Source of the DNA: Alkaliphilus sp. B6464
GTDB lineage: Bacteria > Bacillota > Clostridia > Peptostreptococcales > Natronincolaceae
DNA: 64,000 bases
Direction: 5' to 3'
Assembly: GCF_018141165.1 (NCBI RefSeq)
Contig: NZ_CP058557.1
Location: forward strand, 2,976,001-3,040,000
This document shows positions 47,938-57,887 of this stretch, in pieces. Every line of letters starts with the position of its first letter. The stretch's first letter is position 1. Under the pieces are notes generated by a model, which did no database searches, had not been told where the DNA came from, and saw only the letters and a list, made by a program, of their open reading frames with translations. Position numbers and translations under genes: made by a program.

Positions 47938-49239
47938 CTATTCTTCTAATAATTTTAATGCATCTCCCAAAACCTCCGCCAAATAATATCCAGCTTTTTT
48001 TGCTTCCTCTATAGTATTAGTATTGCTTCCTAATTCTATTAAAGCAGCATTATCCGTTAAAAATTGATTGTAGCTTCCATATTGATTTACTAAAGGCTCT
48101 TTACTAAAACCAGGGTACTTACTATCACTTACAGCTTTAACAAAATGAGCAAAACTCTCTACTTCTTTTCTGTTTTTAGTTTTACCACCAATAACAAACT
48201 GAAAACGCGCAACATACTCACCATTTATCTTAGTTCTGCTATTTTCAATTAAACTTAATCTATCTGATCTTGTAGTAATCTTATCGTATCCATCTCTATG
48301 TATGTCTAAAACAACTTTTATTGATGGATTTTTTTCTAATATACCTTTAGCTGTAACAACAGACCGTCCATATGAACCGTTATAAGATGGATAATCATGG
48401 TATGTACCATCATGTATTACATTATAACCTCTTTTCTCTAACTCTTTAGTAATAACGTCTGCAACGGCAATTACAGTATATTCCTTTCTTAAACTATGAA
48501 AATTCCCCTCTGTTGCTGGGTTATAGGATTCGGTACCATGGGTATGATAAATTAAAATACTAGGCTTATCCTTCTCAAAGGCTATAGGCTTAGGCCTAGG
48601 TATATTTGCTAAGTCTCCATTAGAGATAGGATTTAGACTATCCACAACACTTTCTTCACCTACTACATATATTCCTTCTTCTATTTCTCCAAGATCATCT
48701 TGATCAGTTAATTCATTTTTATCAATATAGTATTCTGAGTCAATATTTGTATCTACTGTTACTGTTTTTTCTTCACCATCATAATCAACAAAATGAATTT
48801 CTCTAGACCAGTCATCTTCTATTTGTTCATAATTATCATTTTGAGGTATATTTGCCATCAAGGTTTCATGATGTGCAATTACTACTGGAAACTGAGCTTG
48901 TACAAAAGTTAATGGATTCTTAAAATCAATTATAAATATACTGTTAAAAAATGAAGTGTATACCTCTTTAAATGAAAAGACTGGTTTATATTGCTTTTCA
49001 ACCTTTCTATTTGGAAACATATGCTGAAGTGTCTTTATTAAAAAATTATTATCTACTTTTTCATCTCTATCTAATTTAAAGACTTCACTCTGATAACTTT
49101 CACTATTAGTTAAAACTAATGACTCTTTGCTTGATATTAATCTTACCATTGAAAATAAAACTAGCAAAATCAATAGTAAAATAATGATGTTATAATAACT
49201 TCTTGGTAAATTTTTCTTGTAATGACTCAAGTATAGCAC
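47938..49239 (-). CDS. spoIIP: Stage II sporulation protein P
   Basis: 433 residues. N-terminal membrane anchor (about 15-33, YNIIILLLILLVLFSMVRLI), then the SpoIIP amidase/endopeptidase domain with ILIYHTHGTESY (first metal His pair), VVLDIHRDGYDKIT and AALIELGSNTNTIEEAK. Works with SpoIID/SpoIIM in peptidoglycan degradation during engulfment. Direct evidence that the host forms endospores. Confidence 0.95.
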   Translation of the reverse strand: MLYLSHYKKNLPRSYYNIIILLLILLVLFSMVRLISSKESLVLTNSESYQSEVFKLDRDEKVDNNFLIKTLQHMFPNRKVEKQYKPVFSFKEVYTSFFNSIFIIDFKNPLTFVQAQFPVVIAHHETLMANIPQNDNYEQIEDDWSREIHFVDYDGEEKTVTVDTNIDSEYYIDKNELTDQDDLGEIEEGIYVVGEESVVDSLNPISNGDLANIPRPKPIAFEKDKPSILIYHTHGTESYNPATEGNFHSLRKEYTVIAVADVITKELEKRGYNVIHDGTYHDYPSYNGSYGRSVVTAKGILEKNPSIKVVLDIHRDGYDKITTRSDRLSLIENSRTKINGEYVARFQFVIGGKTKNRKEVESFAHFVKAVSDSKYPGFSKEPLVNQYGSYNQFLTDNAALIELGSNTNTIEEAKKAGYYLAEVLGDALKLLEE

Positions 49240-49306
49240 CTACCTTTTCATAAGTATTATATAAATAACTATGAAAACAATAGGTGCTTTATTCCTCTAA
49301 TAATAG

Positions 49307-50281
49307 TTAATGTATATAACGGTTAACATCTTTTAGATCGATTCCTGGATGGACGGCAATATTTATACCATTTGCAATGATTTGTGAAAGGTTAACAATT
49401 ATTTCATCTACTTCTTTCGGAGTGACAATTATATTAGCACTATATGGCTCTAAAACCTCTCTAATTAAATCATATTTCTCTTCTTCTCTTAACTCTTTTA
49501 ACATATTATAAAATTGTGATCCAACCTTCGCCTGTCTAGAAAAAGCATCAATTACCCTCTCTATCGTGTCACTAGTCAAAGTTGCAGCATCTACTACAGT
49601 TGGTACTCCTATAGCTATTACTGGTACTCCTAAGTTGCCCTCATCTAAAGCCTTTCTTTTATTTCCTAATCCAGATCCAGGTGTAATTCCAGTTGTTGAA
49701 ATCTGTATTGTAGAGTTAACTCTCTCCATTTTTCTTGAAGCTAGTGCATCTACAACAATAACAATGTCTGGTCTTGAGTTTTCCACTATTCCCTTTACTA
49801 CTTCACTTGTTTCCAACCCTGTAGTTCCCATTACTCCTGGAGAAATAGCACTTACCTCAGAAACATCTACATCATCTTCTTTATTATATAACTTAAATAG
49901 ATGCCTTGTAACAAACACCTTTGATACGACTTTAGGACCTAAAGCATCTGGTGTTACATCCCAATTTCCAAGCCCTACTACAAGTACTTTAATATTATTC
50001 TTCTTTGGCAATATAGCTTTAAGCTCTTTGGCTAAAAGCTTGCTCATTTCGTCCTTAAAATCTGCATCGGCCTTTCTAAGGCTAGCACTTTCCAATGTAA
50101 TATATTTCCCCCTTGGTTTTCCAATAATTTGTGCGCCCTCATCATCTAGTACTTCTACTCTTGTAACTATAACATCTCCTATTTCTTCATTATCAATAGC
50201 AACACCAGGGATTTCTTCATTTTTTTCTTCCTGATAAATCTCCCTAGCCTCTAAAGCTAAATCTGTACGTAGCTGAAACAT
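49307..50281 (-). CDS. gpr: Spore germination protease GPR
   Basis: 324 residues. RTDLALEAREIYQEE is the usual N-terminal region (propeptide MFQL-type followed by the self-cleavage area), VVGLGNWDVTPDALGPKV, SPGVMGTTGLET, VDALASR and TSDTIERVIDAF are GPR signature blocks. It degrades small acid-soluble spore proteins on germination. Same gene pair order (gpr-spoIIP) as in other Clostridia. Confidence 0.95.
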   Translation of the reverse strand: MFQLRTDLALEAREIYQEEKNEEIPGVAIDNEEIGDVIVTRVEVLDDEGAQIIGKPRGKYITLESASLRKADADFKDEMSKLLAKELKAILPKKNNIKVLVVGLGNWDVTPDALGPKVVSKVFVTRHLFKLYNKEDDVDVSEVSAISPGVMGTTGLETSEVVKGIVENSRPDIVIVVDALASRKMERVNSTIQISTTGITPGSGLGNKRKALDEGNLGVPVIAIGVPTVVDAATLTSDTIERVIDAFSRQAKVGSQFYNMLKELREEEKYDLIREVLEPYSANIIVTPKEVDEIIVNLSQIIANGINIAVHPGIDLKDVNRYIH

Positions 50282-50518
50282 ATTTCCACCTTCTTTACAT
50301 AAATTATAATCATATACTTAGCTTAATACTTATTATCTGTAAATTTACAATAATTATTGTAAAACTTCTAAATATACATCACTAAAAATTTATAATACAA
50401 TGTTTTTAGTAATCGAATAATGTATATTTTAATTGGTTCATGTTAATAAATTAAATATAAATTTATTATTTATACTTCAAGAAAGTATCAATGTGATAGC
50501 ATTGGACGAATTTTTCTA

Positions 50519-50547
50519 TTGCATTCTATATGGTTTTCTGATAAAAT
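50519..50547 (+). promoter_or_regulatory. rpsT promoter
   Basis: TTGCAT, 17-nt spacer, TGA-TAAAAT extended -10; the short leader includes a TGTGT/ACACA mini-hairpin just before the ribosome-binding GGGGGTG. Confidence 0.6.
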
Positions 50548-50582
50548 TACATGTGTTAATGACACACAAGGGGGTGAACACG

Positions 50583-50846
50583 TTGGCAAATATCAAATCT
50601 GCACAAAAAAGAATTTTAGTTATTGCTAAGAAAACAGCACAAAATAGAATGATCAAATCACAACTTAAGACTGCAATCAGAAGATTTGAAGAAGCTTTAG
50701 CCGCTGAAAACTATGAAGAAGCAAAAACAAGATTAAGACTTGTTGAGAAAAAACTTCATCAAGCTGCTGCTAAAGGAACTATTCATAAGGCTAAGGCGTC
50801 AAGAAAAGTTTCTAGACTTGCTCAAAAATTAAACAAAGCAATATAA
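50583..50846 (+). CDS. rpsT: 30S ribosomal protein S20
   Basis: 87 residues from a TTG start (MANIKSAQKRILVIAKKTAQ) with GGGGGTG 6-12 bases upstream; the longer upstream frame has no site. All-helical, very basic: NRMIKSQLKTAIRRFEEALA and GTIHKAKASRKVSRLAQKLN. Non-AUG starts are common for rpsT and contribute to autogenous control in E. coli. Divergent from gpr and convergent with holA, the usual order. Confidence 0.95.
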   Translation: MANIKSAQKRILVIAKKTAQNRMIKSQLKTAIRRFEEALAAENYEEAKTRLRLVEKKLHQAAAKGTIHKAKASRKVSRLAQKLNKAI

Positions 50847-50902
50847 TAGCCCCTTAATTATCTGATTAAAACCGTGTCTTAGTGTTTGCAAATAAAAAAA
50901 CC

Positions 50903-50922
50903 AAGCGTACAAATGTACGCTT
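50903..50922. terminator. Bidirectional terminator between rpsT and holA
   Basis: Perfect 8-bp stem (AAGCGTAC / GTACGCTT), 4-nt loop, T6 on the plus strand and A7 on the other side, so it serves both convergent genes. Confidence 0.85.
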
Positions 50923-50938
50923 TTTTGCTTTTATTGTA

Positions 50939-51973
50939 TTATTTAGACATTTCCATAACCAACATTTCCACAATTATTTTTTCATCTATCTTCCCTGTTT
51001 TGATCATTATATCTACTTCCAAAAATTTATTTAAAAGCTTCTTTAGACCTTCTATAGTAAATTGTTTGCTTTGTGTGGCACACTTAGATGCTACAAATGG
51101 ATGTATACCTAATTTAGATGCTATCATTTTACTAGAGTAACCTTCTTCCAGTAATAGCTTCGCCGAAAGTATATTTTTAATTTGATTCCCTAATGTAGTT
51201 AATATTTTTAAAGTAGGCTCTCCATCTTCCAATATATAATTTAATCTTTTAATAGACTCAGAAGCATTACGCTTTTCAATGGAATCTAATAGCTTAAATA
51301 TATCATTCTGAAAACTTGAGCTTAATATTTTTTCTATGTGAATCTCTTCAAGTTCTGTTTCTTCTCCCATAAATGCTATAACCTTTTTTATTTCATTTTC
51401 CACATCTAGCAGACTCTGAGATGCGTTTCTACCCAAATAATCCAGATTACTCTTAAGGTATGCTATCTCCTTAGACCCTATAGACTTACCATAAGTTTTA
51501 AATATCTTTTTAATCCATTTATTAAATTCTTCTTCACTAAGTTTTGCGAACTCTATTATATCACCGTATTTTTTAATTTCTTTTACAATTTTTCTTCTAG
51601 TATCCACAGATGAAACACCATAAAAAACAATAGTTGTGCTTTCAGGTATTTGTTTAATATATTCAGTAATATATTTTTCCTGTTCTTCAGAGAAAACCTT
51701 AGACCTTCCTTGAAAAATATCCAAGCCATTTACATATATCAATTTTTTTTCTGCCATAAATGGCAGTGTCTCACATGCATCTACTATCTTTTCAACACTG
51801 ATTTCTTTACCTCCAAGGATTGTAAAGTTAAGCTGGTCCAAACTAGGATCAACTATTCTCTCTTTCAATGTTTCCAAGGCATTATTGATTAGATAAATTT
51901 CCTCACCATAAAATAAATATATACTTTTAATTTCATCCTTTTTAATAGAATTCATTATTTCTTTATAACTCAT
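50939..51973 (-). CDS. holA: DNA polymerase III delta subunit
   Basis: 344 residues: SIYLFYGEEIYLINNALETL (N-terminal AAA-like fold without a usable P-loop), LPFMAEKKLIYVNGLDIF, PESTTIVFYG, then LLDSIEKRNASESIKRLNYI and the C-terminal collar part. Clamp-loader subunit that opens the beta clamp. Overlaps comEC by 11 bases, the standard comEC-holA pairing. Confidence 0.93.
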   Translation of the reverse strand: MSYKEIMNSIKKDEIKSIYLFYGEEIYLINNALETLKERIVDPSLDQLNFTILGGKEISVEKIVDACETLPFMAEKKLIYVNGLDIFQGRSKVFSEEQEKYITEYIKQIPESTTIVFYGVSSVDTRRKIVKEIKKYGDIIEFAKLSEEEFNKWIKKIFKTYGKSIGSKEIAYLKSNLDYLGRNASQSLLDVENEIKKVIAFMGEETELEEIHIEKILSSSFQNDIFKLLDSIEKRNASESIKRLNYILEDGEPTLKILTTLGNQIKNILSAKLLLEEGYSSKMIASKLGIHPFVASKCATQSKQFTIEGLKKLLNKFLEVDIMIKTGKIDEKIIVEMLVMEMSK

Positions 51974-53492
51974 ATGTATTCACTAACCCTTCTTCCTTAA
52001 AGTTGCTCTTTTCTTTTTGTTTATATATAAAATAAATAATTGCAAGTATTATATAGTATCCAAATATATATGTGAGTTTTACTTCATTAATTTCGAAACT
52101 TCCATAGGGTATTATAGCACATTTTGTAGAAATCCAATTTATATAATTTAAAAGCTGATTAGTTATTTGATTTATTAAATAACCTAGCCTAAATGATATA
52201 GTTCCAAATAAAACACTTACAAATACTATCGATAGCATAGGACCTAATATAGGTACAATTAGGAGGTTCGTTAATAATGATATTATTGATATTTGTTTAA
52301 AATGATATGCCATAATAGGTAAAGTTCCTATTTGAGCTGCCAATGTGACTGATAGTAATGTACCTACGAACCCTATCTTTTTGCTTAGTTTTTCATTAAA
52401 AATAGGGTTTAATAATAAGATACTTAAAGTAGCAATAAAAGATAGTTGAAAAGAAATAGAGAAAATAGTCATCGGACGATAAATTAACAATATAAAAGCA
52501 ATAAAAAACAAAGCATTTATACCGTCATACCTTCTTTGTAAAAAATATGCAATAACATATAAAATGTACATAATCCCTGCCCTTACTATAGATACAGGAA
52601 AATAAACCATGTATGCGTAAAAAATTAAAATGGCGACAATAAAATATAGTCTATTATTCCTGGCAATCTTTATTAATTTTAAAAATCTATCTACTACTAT
52701 CACTATTAATCCAACATGTAGTCCTGAAACAGCCATTATATGTGCTGTTCCAGTTTTAGAAAATACACTAAGTTTATCCTTTGATAAGTATCCTTGATTA
52801 CCAAAAACAATACTTTTTAATATATTGCTATTTTCAAAATCTAAAGTACTATCTAAGAAATCCTCCAAATAAATTTTCATTCTATAACTTATATGTCTTA
52901 TGCCTATAGGTTTACAATATGAATTACTATTAAATTTTATATTTTCAGAGTTTACTTCTAATATGTACTCAATACCTTTACTCTTTAAAAAAAGTTCATA
53001 ACTATTTGACTTACCAACATTCATATTCTGAAGTAGCTTAATAACTCTTGTATTGTCAATTTCAATTATATCATCTACATTAAGTACAGATTCCCTTCCT
53101 AAAGACTGATATATTTTTAATTGTGCATTTTTATTCACTTTAACATTTTTATTTATTTTATCTGTAGATAAACTTAGTATCTCTACTTCATATTCACTAA
53201 AACCCTTTTTAACAGAACCTTCTTTTAAAACTTTTACATTTATTACGGTATTTAAGGGGGCAGAATTTAACAGTATATCTCCTGCTATACTTTGTCCATA
53301 AAGATATGCTCCTAAAGTGACAACTGTTAATAAAATAAAAATTGCAAATACCCTTTCATAAAACAAAAGCACTACTAAAGCTATTATAGTAGCGTATAGT
53401 ACATAATATATAGAAATAGAATAGTTTAATAAATAAGCACCTACAATTCCGATTAAAAGAGAAATACATAAAGAGATAAAGGGTCGTTTCAA
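51963..53492 (-). CDS. comEC: ComEC/Rec2 competence channel protein lacking the metallo-beta-lactamase domain
   Basis: 509 residues. N-terminal membrane helices and DUF4131-like OB region (about 60-200), then the ComEC/Rec2 domain with FSKTGTAHIMAVSGLHVGLI (diagnostic S-G-x-x-H) and about eight transmembrane helices, ending KEEGLVNTYEL. It stops where a C-terminal metallo-beta-lactamase domain is present in long ComEC proteins (about 750 residues). A separate secreted protein of that domain type lies at 56152. Would transport single-stranded DNA inward. Confidence 0.88.
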   Translation of the reverse strand: MKRPFISLCISLLIGIVGAYLLNYSISIYYVLYATIIALVVLLFYERVFAIFILLTVVTLGAYLYGQSIAGDILLNSAPLNTVINVKVLKEGSVKKGFSEYEVEILSLSTDKINKNVKVNKNAQLKIYQSLGRESVLNVDDIIEIDNTRVIKLLQNMNVGKSNSYELFLKSKGIEYILEVNSENIKFNSNSYCKPIGIRHISYRMKIYLEDFLDSTLDFENSNILKSIVFGNQGYLSKDKLSVFSKTGTAHIMAVSGLHVGLIVIVVDRFLKLIKIARNNRLYFIVAILIFYAYMVYFPVSIVRAGIMYILYVIAYFLQRRYDGINALFFIAFILLIYRPMTIFSISFQLSFIATLSILLLNPIFNEKLSKKIGFVGTLLSVTLAAQIGTLPIMAYHFKQISIISLLTNLLIVPILGPMLSIVFVSVLFGTISFRLGYLINQITNQLLNYINWISTKCAIIPYGSFEINEVKLTYIFGYYIILAIIYFIYKQKEKSNFKEEGLVNTYEL

Positions 53493-53577
53493 TTTAATCC
53501 CTCCTTATCTTTATGTATTTTCTCTACCTACATTAAATTCCCTCTTAACATTTTAGATTTTATAAGAATTATATTTT

Positions 53578-53862
53578 TTACCTTAAATAGTCAGGTATAA
53601 TTCTAGGATCTGTATGATCATTTGCTTCATAGTTTAAATCTGCCCGTATATTAATACTATTATTATTTTTATCATAGTTAATCTTTACATTTTGTGGCCT
53701 TCCATCATCATGATGATACTCTAAAAATAAATCTAAAATATTATGTGCATCATCTTCTGTAACATCTTCATAGAAGTTAAAATACTCACTTTCAGGTATC
53801 TCTAAATATAAATCATATCCTTTATCTTTTCTTACTCTCCTATCTAATATTCTATTTAACAA
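53578..53862 (-). CDS. Hypothetical conserved-looking protein
   Basis: 94 residues from a TTG start behind AGAGGTGGAG (MLNRILDRRVRKDKGYDLYL). Acidic centre (YFNFYEDVTEDDAHNILDLF) and FLEYHHDDGRPQNVKINYD. No transmembrane segment. An upstream TTG would add seven residues but would bury the ribosome binding site. Not recognised. Confidence 0.6.
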   Translation of the reverse strand: MLNRILDRRVRKDKGYDLYLEIPESEYFNFYEDVTEDDAHNILDLFLEYHHDDGRPQNVKINYDKNNNSINIRADLNYEANDHTDPRIIPDYLR

Positions 53863-53943
53863 AGGATCTCCACCTCTCTTCAAATTATTATTAATGGGAT
53901 CCTTATTATTTTTACCTTATTGAAAAAATATATTAAATTAAAT

Positions 53944-55224
53944 TTAATACTTAGCTAAATCGCTACTTTTTTTTAGTATATCAATGGCATCGTGGACAGG
54001 TCCATAATTAGGCATTAAACGACGAGCCTTGTATAGGTGCCATCTAGATTTTTCTAAGTTCCCCTGATCAAAATATATAAGCCCTAATTGATATTGGCCA
54101 AACCCACTATCTGGAACTTGATCTACCAGTAATTTAGTATATTTAAAAGCAATCTCCATATCCTTTAAGTAGTAGAAATAGATTTGAGAAAGACTCAGAA
54201 GTGTATATGTATCATTCCTATTATAGATTAATACCTTCTTATAATATTTAACCGCATCATCATATTTTTCTTCCTCGGAATAACAAGCTCCAATAGCACT
54301 ATATAGGTCAGCATAAAAACCAGGCACGTCCTCATCATTACCTTGTTTTATACTTAATGCCATTTTATAACATTTAATGGCATCTTTGTTGTTCTCAATT
54401 TCATAATATATATTGCCCATTAGTTTCCAGAGTAATTTGTTTTCATTGTCATTTTCTAATGCTTTTCTTAGAAATATAAGAGCAAAACTATGGTTTCCTA
54501 TATTACTAAGTGCAATAATCAGATTACTTATTAAATATTGATCTTGTGGACTTTTCTTCAAACCTTCTTTACATACTTGAATAGCATCTTCCTCTAAACC
54601 ATTGATAATATAAAAACTGCTCATATTTAAATAGGGTTCTATTGATTTTGGATTCAACATACCTTGTAACCGTAAACATTTAATTGCTTTCGTTAAGTTT
54701 CCTTCTTCTTCATAGTAGTAGGCTAATTCTTCGAATAAATAATACCTTCTATACTTTTTTAAAAAAAATGGGTTATATTTTAGTGCTAAATTTAATCCTG
54801 AAAACACAATATCCATACGTTCATATTTCATATGACTTTTCAACTCTTTAAAAAACAAGCTCCATTTATCTTTACATGAATCTTTTATAGAAAAATTATA
54901 TTTATTTGTCCAACCAATATGTAGTTCTCTTAGAGATAAATCATTCGTTATAGGATAAAAAACATTGTTATTTCGTTTATCAGCAGGAACTATACTTATT
55001 AAACGAGCATATAACTCCTTGCCACTTTTAGTTTTACTAAAATCTGTTTCTATCCAATATCCTGGAATTTTTCCAAAGTTATTTTTAAATTTTAAACTAT
55101 CCAATCCATCTATTTCAGAAAATAAAATTTGATTGTCAATATTATTTATTTGTTTAATATTTAATTGTTTATTTAAAAATTCAATTCTCTCTATATTACT
55201 TGCAAAGAATATATTCAACTTCAT
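53944..55224 (-). CDS. TPR-repeat protein
   Basis: 426 residues from the ATG behind GTGGTGATAGG (MKLNIFFASNIERIEFLNKQ). First roughly 130 residues unassigned; from about 150 to 415 at least seven tetratricopeptide units, for example ELAYYYEEEGNLTKAIKCLR, NMSSFYIINGLEEDAIQVCK, KLMGNIYYEIENNKDAIKCY, AIGACYSEEEKYDDAVKYYK and YQLGLIYFDQGNLEKSRWHL. Cytoplasmic scaffold; no signal peptide. Partner unknown. Confidence 0.8.
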   Translation of the reverse strand: MKLNIFFASNIERIEFLNKQLNIKQINNIDNQILFSEIDGLDSLKFKNNFGKIPGYWIETDFSKTKSGKELYARLISIVPADKRNNNVFYPITNDLSLRELHIGWTNKYNFSIKDSCKDKWSLFFKELKSHMKYERMDIVFSGLNLALKYNPFFLKKYRRYYLFEELAYYYEEEGNLTKAIKCLRLQGMLNPKSIEPYLNMSSFYIINGLEEDAIQVCKEGLKKSPQDQYLISNLIIALSNIGNHSFALIFLRKALENDNENKLLWKLMGNIYYEIENNKDAIKCYKMALSIKQGNDEDVPGFYADLYSAIGACYSEEEKYDDAVKYYKKVLIYNRNDTYTLLSLSQIYFYYLKDMEIAFKYTKLLVDQVPDSGFGQYQLGLIYFDQGNLEKSRWHLYKARRLMPNYGPVHDAIDILKKSSDLAKY

Positions 55225-55342
55225 TCCTATCACCACTTTCAGGATCAATCAATGCTCATTTTATATTTTACTATACTTAATACAATTTGTTAACCTATAT
55301 AAGAATGAAGTTAATCTATAAACAAAGCGTGAGCATAATTGT

Positions 55343-55972
55343 CTAATTTCTTTTTATTTCTGTCAATGTGTCAATAGCTCTTAGTATCAAGTCCTTTGCC
55401 TGCTTTAAGTCAGTTTCAATCCTATCTATCTGCTTTTTTACATCGACAATAGGCTTCTCTTCTATTAATTCCAAAAGATTTTGTCCGTATAAAAGATCCT
55501 CCTGTAAACTTTTTAATTTACTCCTAGTAAAAATACGATATATCTTCTTTCCTTTAACTAATAATTTAATACCTTCTTTTTTTGAAGACTCCAATTTAAA
55601 TTTAAATTTTTGAACACCTTCGCTTTGAAAAAGATCTACTTCTTTTTTATTTACAAACTTTCCCCAAAAAAGATTGTTTATATAAAGTAATCCATTGTTA
55701 TCAATTCTAACACTATCTCTTTCCTTAATAGATAAAAAGCGAAATCCATTTTTATTAATATTTTGCCCTCTGCCGAAAGCAAGTTCATAGCTTTTAATTA
55801 CATCCCACTGGAAGTAATTTGTAGCTGTTAGTACATCTTCATTTATTTGATATTCTTGATCTTCCTTCAACTGATAAAGAGCTTTGTATATTTTAATTAC
55901 CTTACCTGATAAATCAATAATAATATCTCCTTTTTCAGAATCAACACATTTAGCTAGAACATAGAAATCCAT
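55343..55972 (-). CDS. Hypothetical protein with C-terminal coiled coil
   Basis: 209 residues from the ATG with GAGGTG 5 bases upstream: MDFYVLAKCVDSEKGDIIID, NGLLYINNLFWGKFVNKKEV, and a helical C-terminus (IDRIETDLKQAKDLILRAID). The N-terminal 150 residues look beta-rich. No transmembrane segment and no family recognised. Confidence 0.6.
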   Translation of the reverse strand: MDFYVLAKCVDSEKGDIIIDLSGKVIKIYKALYQLKEDQEYQINEDVLTATNYFQWDVIKSYELAFGRGQNINKNGFRFLSIKERDSVRIDNNGLLYINNLFWGKFVNKKEVDLFQSEGVQKFKFKLESSKKEGIKLLVKGKKIYRIFTRSKLKSLQEDLLYGQNLLELIEEKPIVDVKKQIDRIETDLKQAKDLILRAIDTLTEIKRN

Positions 55973-56073
55973 TTAATCACCTCTATTTTCGAAGTTATTT
56001 CTTTAAAGGCTACTTCTATATTGCTATCTTTTTTCCTGCTTATATAACAAATAACAGTACACTGTTTCCAGCA

Positions 56074-56101
56074 TTGGCATAATTGTGTATTATGATAGTA
56101 T
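56074..56101 (+). promoter_or_regulatory. Promoter of the metallo-beta-lactamase gene
   Basis: TTGGCA, 16-nt spacer, TAGTAT, 50 bases before the start codon. Confidence 0.5.
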
Positions 56102-56151
56102 GGGTACTAAGTATACTTTAAATTTACTAAAAGAAGAAAGGAGCCCTTGCG

Positions 56152-57048
56152 ATGAAATCTACTAATAAACTTAAGTTTACTAGCCTACTCATTTTACTAT
56201 TATTTGTAGTTTTCTTCACGTTAACCGCTTGTGAGAAATCATTGTCTGGTGTTCTCTCCATTCATATGATTGATGTGGGTCAAGGGGAGAGTATTTTAAT
56301 AATTACACCTAATAATAAAACAATTTTAATAGATGCGGGTGAACAATCTGAAGGGAGAAGGGTAAAAGCCTACTTGACCAAAAATCGAATAAATAAAATT
56401 GATTTGATTATAGGTACACATCCCCACTCTGATCATATAGGGGGATTATCAGAAATTATCAAAAATTTCGAAGTAGAAAAAATTATTATGCCTAAAAAGC
56501 TCCACACCAGTGCAACCTTTGAAAAATTACTTACTACTATTGAGTCTAAAGGACTTACCATTAGCACACCACAACAAAATAAACTTGTTGAATTTGATGA
56601 AAATATTAAATTACATTTTTTAGGCCCAATAAAAGACTACGGGGATAATTTAAACCTATGGAGTATAGTTTTTAGGCTAGACTACATGGATAAGTCCTTT
56701 TTATTTACTGGAGACATAGAGGAAGAAGCAGAAATTGACTTAATTAATACATATGATAAAGCAGTCTTAAGAGCTAATGTATTAAATGTAGGTCATCATG
56801 GAAGTAACACTTCAACTTCTAAGCAGTTTTTAGACTATGTTAACCCTGAAATTGCACTTATTTCACTTGGAAACGATAACCCCTATGGGCACCCCCATAG
56901 GGAAGTTATAAAACGTTTAGAAGAAGCTAGTGCATTTATTTACCGTACAGATCTTCAAGGGACTGTTATTCTATTGAGCGATGGCATAGAAATTTGGTCT
57001 AATCAAGTTCCATCTAACAAAAAAGATAGTTTTCAAAAACTTCCTTAG
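56152..57048 (+). CDS. Secreted ComEC-type metallo-beta-lactamase lipoprotein
   Basis: 298 residues. Signal peptide with hydrophobic core (about 10-24) and lipobox LTAC (C27). Metallo-beta-lactamase fold: IDVGQGESILI, the zinc motif GTHPHSDHIGGL (HxHxDH), FTGDIEEEAE and NVGHHGSNTSTS. This is the same domain type as the ComEC C-terminus, which the ComEC here lacks. It may degrade the non-transported DNA strand outside the membrane, but free-standing copies can have other roles. Its 3' end overlaps the convergent gene by 35 bases. Confidence 0.85.
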   Translation: MKSTNKLKFTSLLILLLFVVFFTLTACEKSLSGVLSIHMIDVGQGESILIITPNNKTILIDAGEQSEGRRVKAYLTKNRINKIDLIIGTHPHSDHIGGLSEIIKNFEVEKIIMPKKLHTSATFEKLLTTIESKGLTISTPQQNKLVEFDENIKLHFLGPIKDYGDNLNLWSIVFRLDYMDKSFLFTGDIEEEAEIDLINTYDKAVLRANVLNVGHHGSNTSTSKQFLDYVNPEIALISLGNDNPYGHPHREVIKRLEEASAFIYRTDLQGTVILLSDGIEIWSNQVPSNKKDSFQKLP

Positions 57049-57691
57049 CCCATTTTTCACCTAAAAACTTTTTTGCAGCTGTAAAACCATAGTCTTGTCT
57101 GTAAAATTTATCTTTGAAATTAGATAGCCATTGATTATAATCAGCTGCATCTTCTTTTTTTGATTCAATATTTAATTCTATACCTTCATACCAATTCTCA
57201 AATAAATTAAATACCCTTTCATAGGCTTTATCTATTTCTGTAGTTCTAACTAAACCATTAAAAGTATTAGGAATAACATCGTCTACTAAAAAATCCTGTG
57301 GCTGAAAGGTTTTAATTAGCATATCAGAATGTTCTAAATCTAATTGTAATAAATTATCAAAATCTTTTATTCTATCTGTTTCATCTTTTTTATGAAATGC
57401 ATAGTTTACTACAACAAGAACTCGCTTAGGAGCAGAAATAATCTGATATAAGAAAACTGGGTAAGTGGCTGAATTAGCTGGATAAGCTATACCAAAATCA
57501 TAATGATATATATTTAAGCCTTTAATTGTCATTTGTACAAATTTTTCTAAGTTTTTTCCTTCAAATATATTAAGAGTTCCTTTTGAAACAATGCGACTTT
57601 TCTCACTAACTTTTTTAGGCAATTCTATCTTTGACATATACTTATGCTTATTAGTTAAATACGACATATTATATAGTGGTAATGGAATCAA
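57014..57691 (-). CDS. Hypothetical protein (unassigned alpha/beta enzyme-like)
   Basis: 225 residues from a TTG start 8 bases after AGGAGG (MIPLPLYNMSYLTNKHKYMS). Core IYHYDFGIAYPANSATYPVF, LYQIISAPKRVLVVVNYAFH and C-terminal QDYGFTAAKKFLGEKWAKEV. The YPVFLYQI and VVNYAFHKK pattern faintly recalls ferredoxin-dependent tetrapyrrole reductases, but no catalytic residue can be matched with confidence. No transmembrane segment. Confidence 0.55.
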   Translation of the reverse strand: MIPLPLYNMSYLTNKHKYMSKIELPKKVSEKSRIVSKGTLNIFEGKNLEKFVQMTIKGLNIYHYDFGIAYPANSATYPVFLYQIISAPKRVLVVVNYAFHKKDETDRIKDFDNLLQLDLEHSDMLIKTFQPQDFLVDDVIPNTFNGLVRTTEIDKAYERVFNLFENWYEGIELNIESKKEDAADYNQWLSNFKDKFYRQDYGFTAAKKFLGEKWAKEVFENYLFC

Positions 57692-57887
57692 TATGAAAAC
57701 CTCCTTCTTGAATATGTTTAAATTAATAATATATAATTCAATATTAATAACAAACTTCCTGCTAAATATTTTAATGGAATAATCTGATTTAATAAAAAAC
57801 ATTTTTATTTACTTATTATGTTGTCAAAAAAACTTTAAACGTGTATTATAGTTTAAGATGATATTTTAAGCTGTTAGGAGGATTACT

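Noticed and set aside
49566-50234. 222-codon open frame antisense to gpr
   Set aside because: Ser/Thr-rich low-complexity translation with no initiation signals; gpr is an unambiguous gene on the other strand.
50433-50582. N-terminal extension of ribosomal protein S20
   Set aside because: The extension is not S20-like and the TTG start at 50583 has a proper ribosome binding site.
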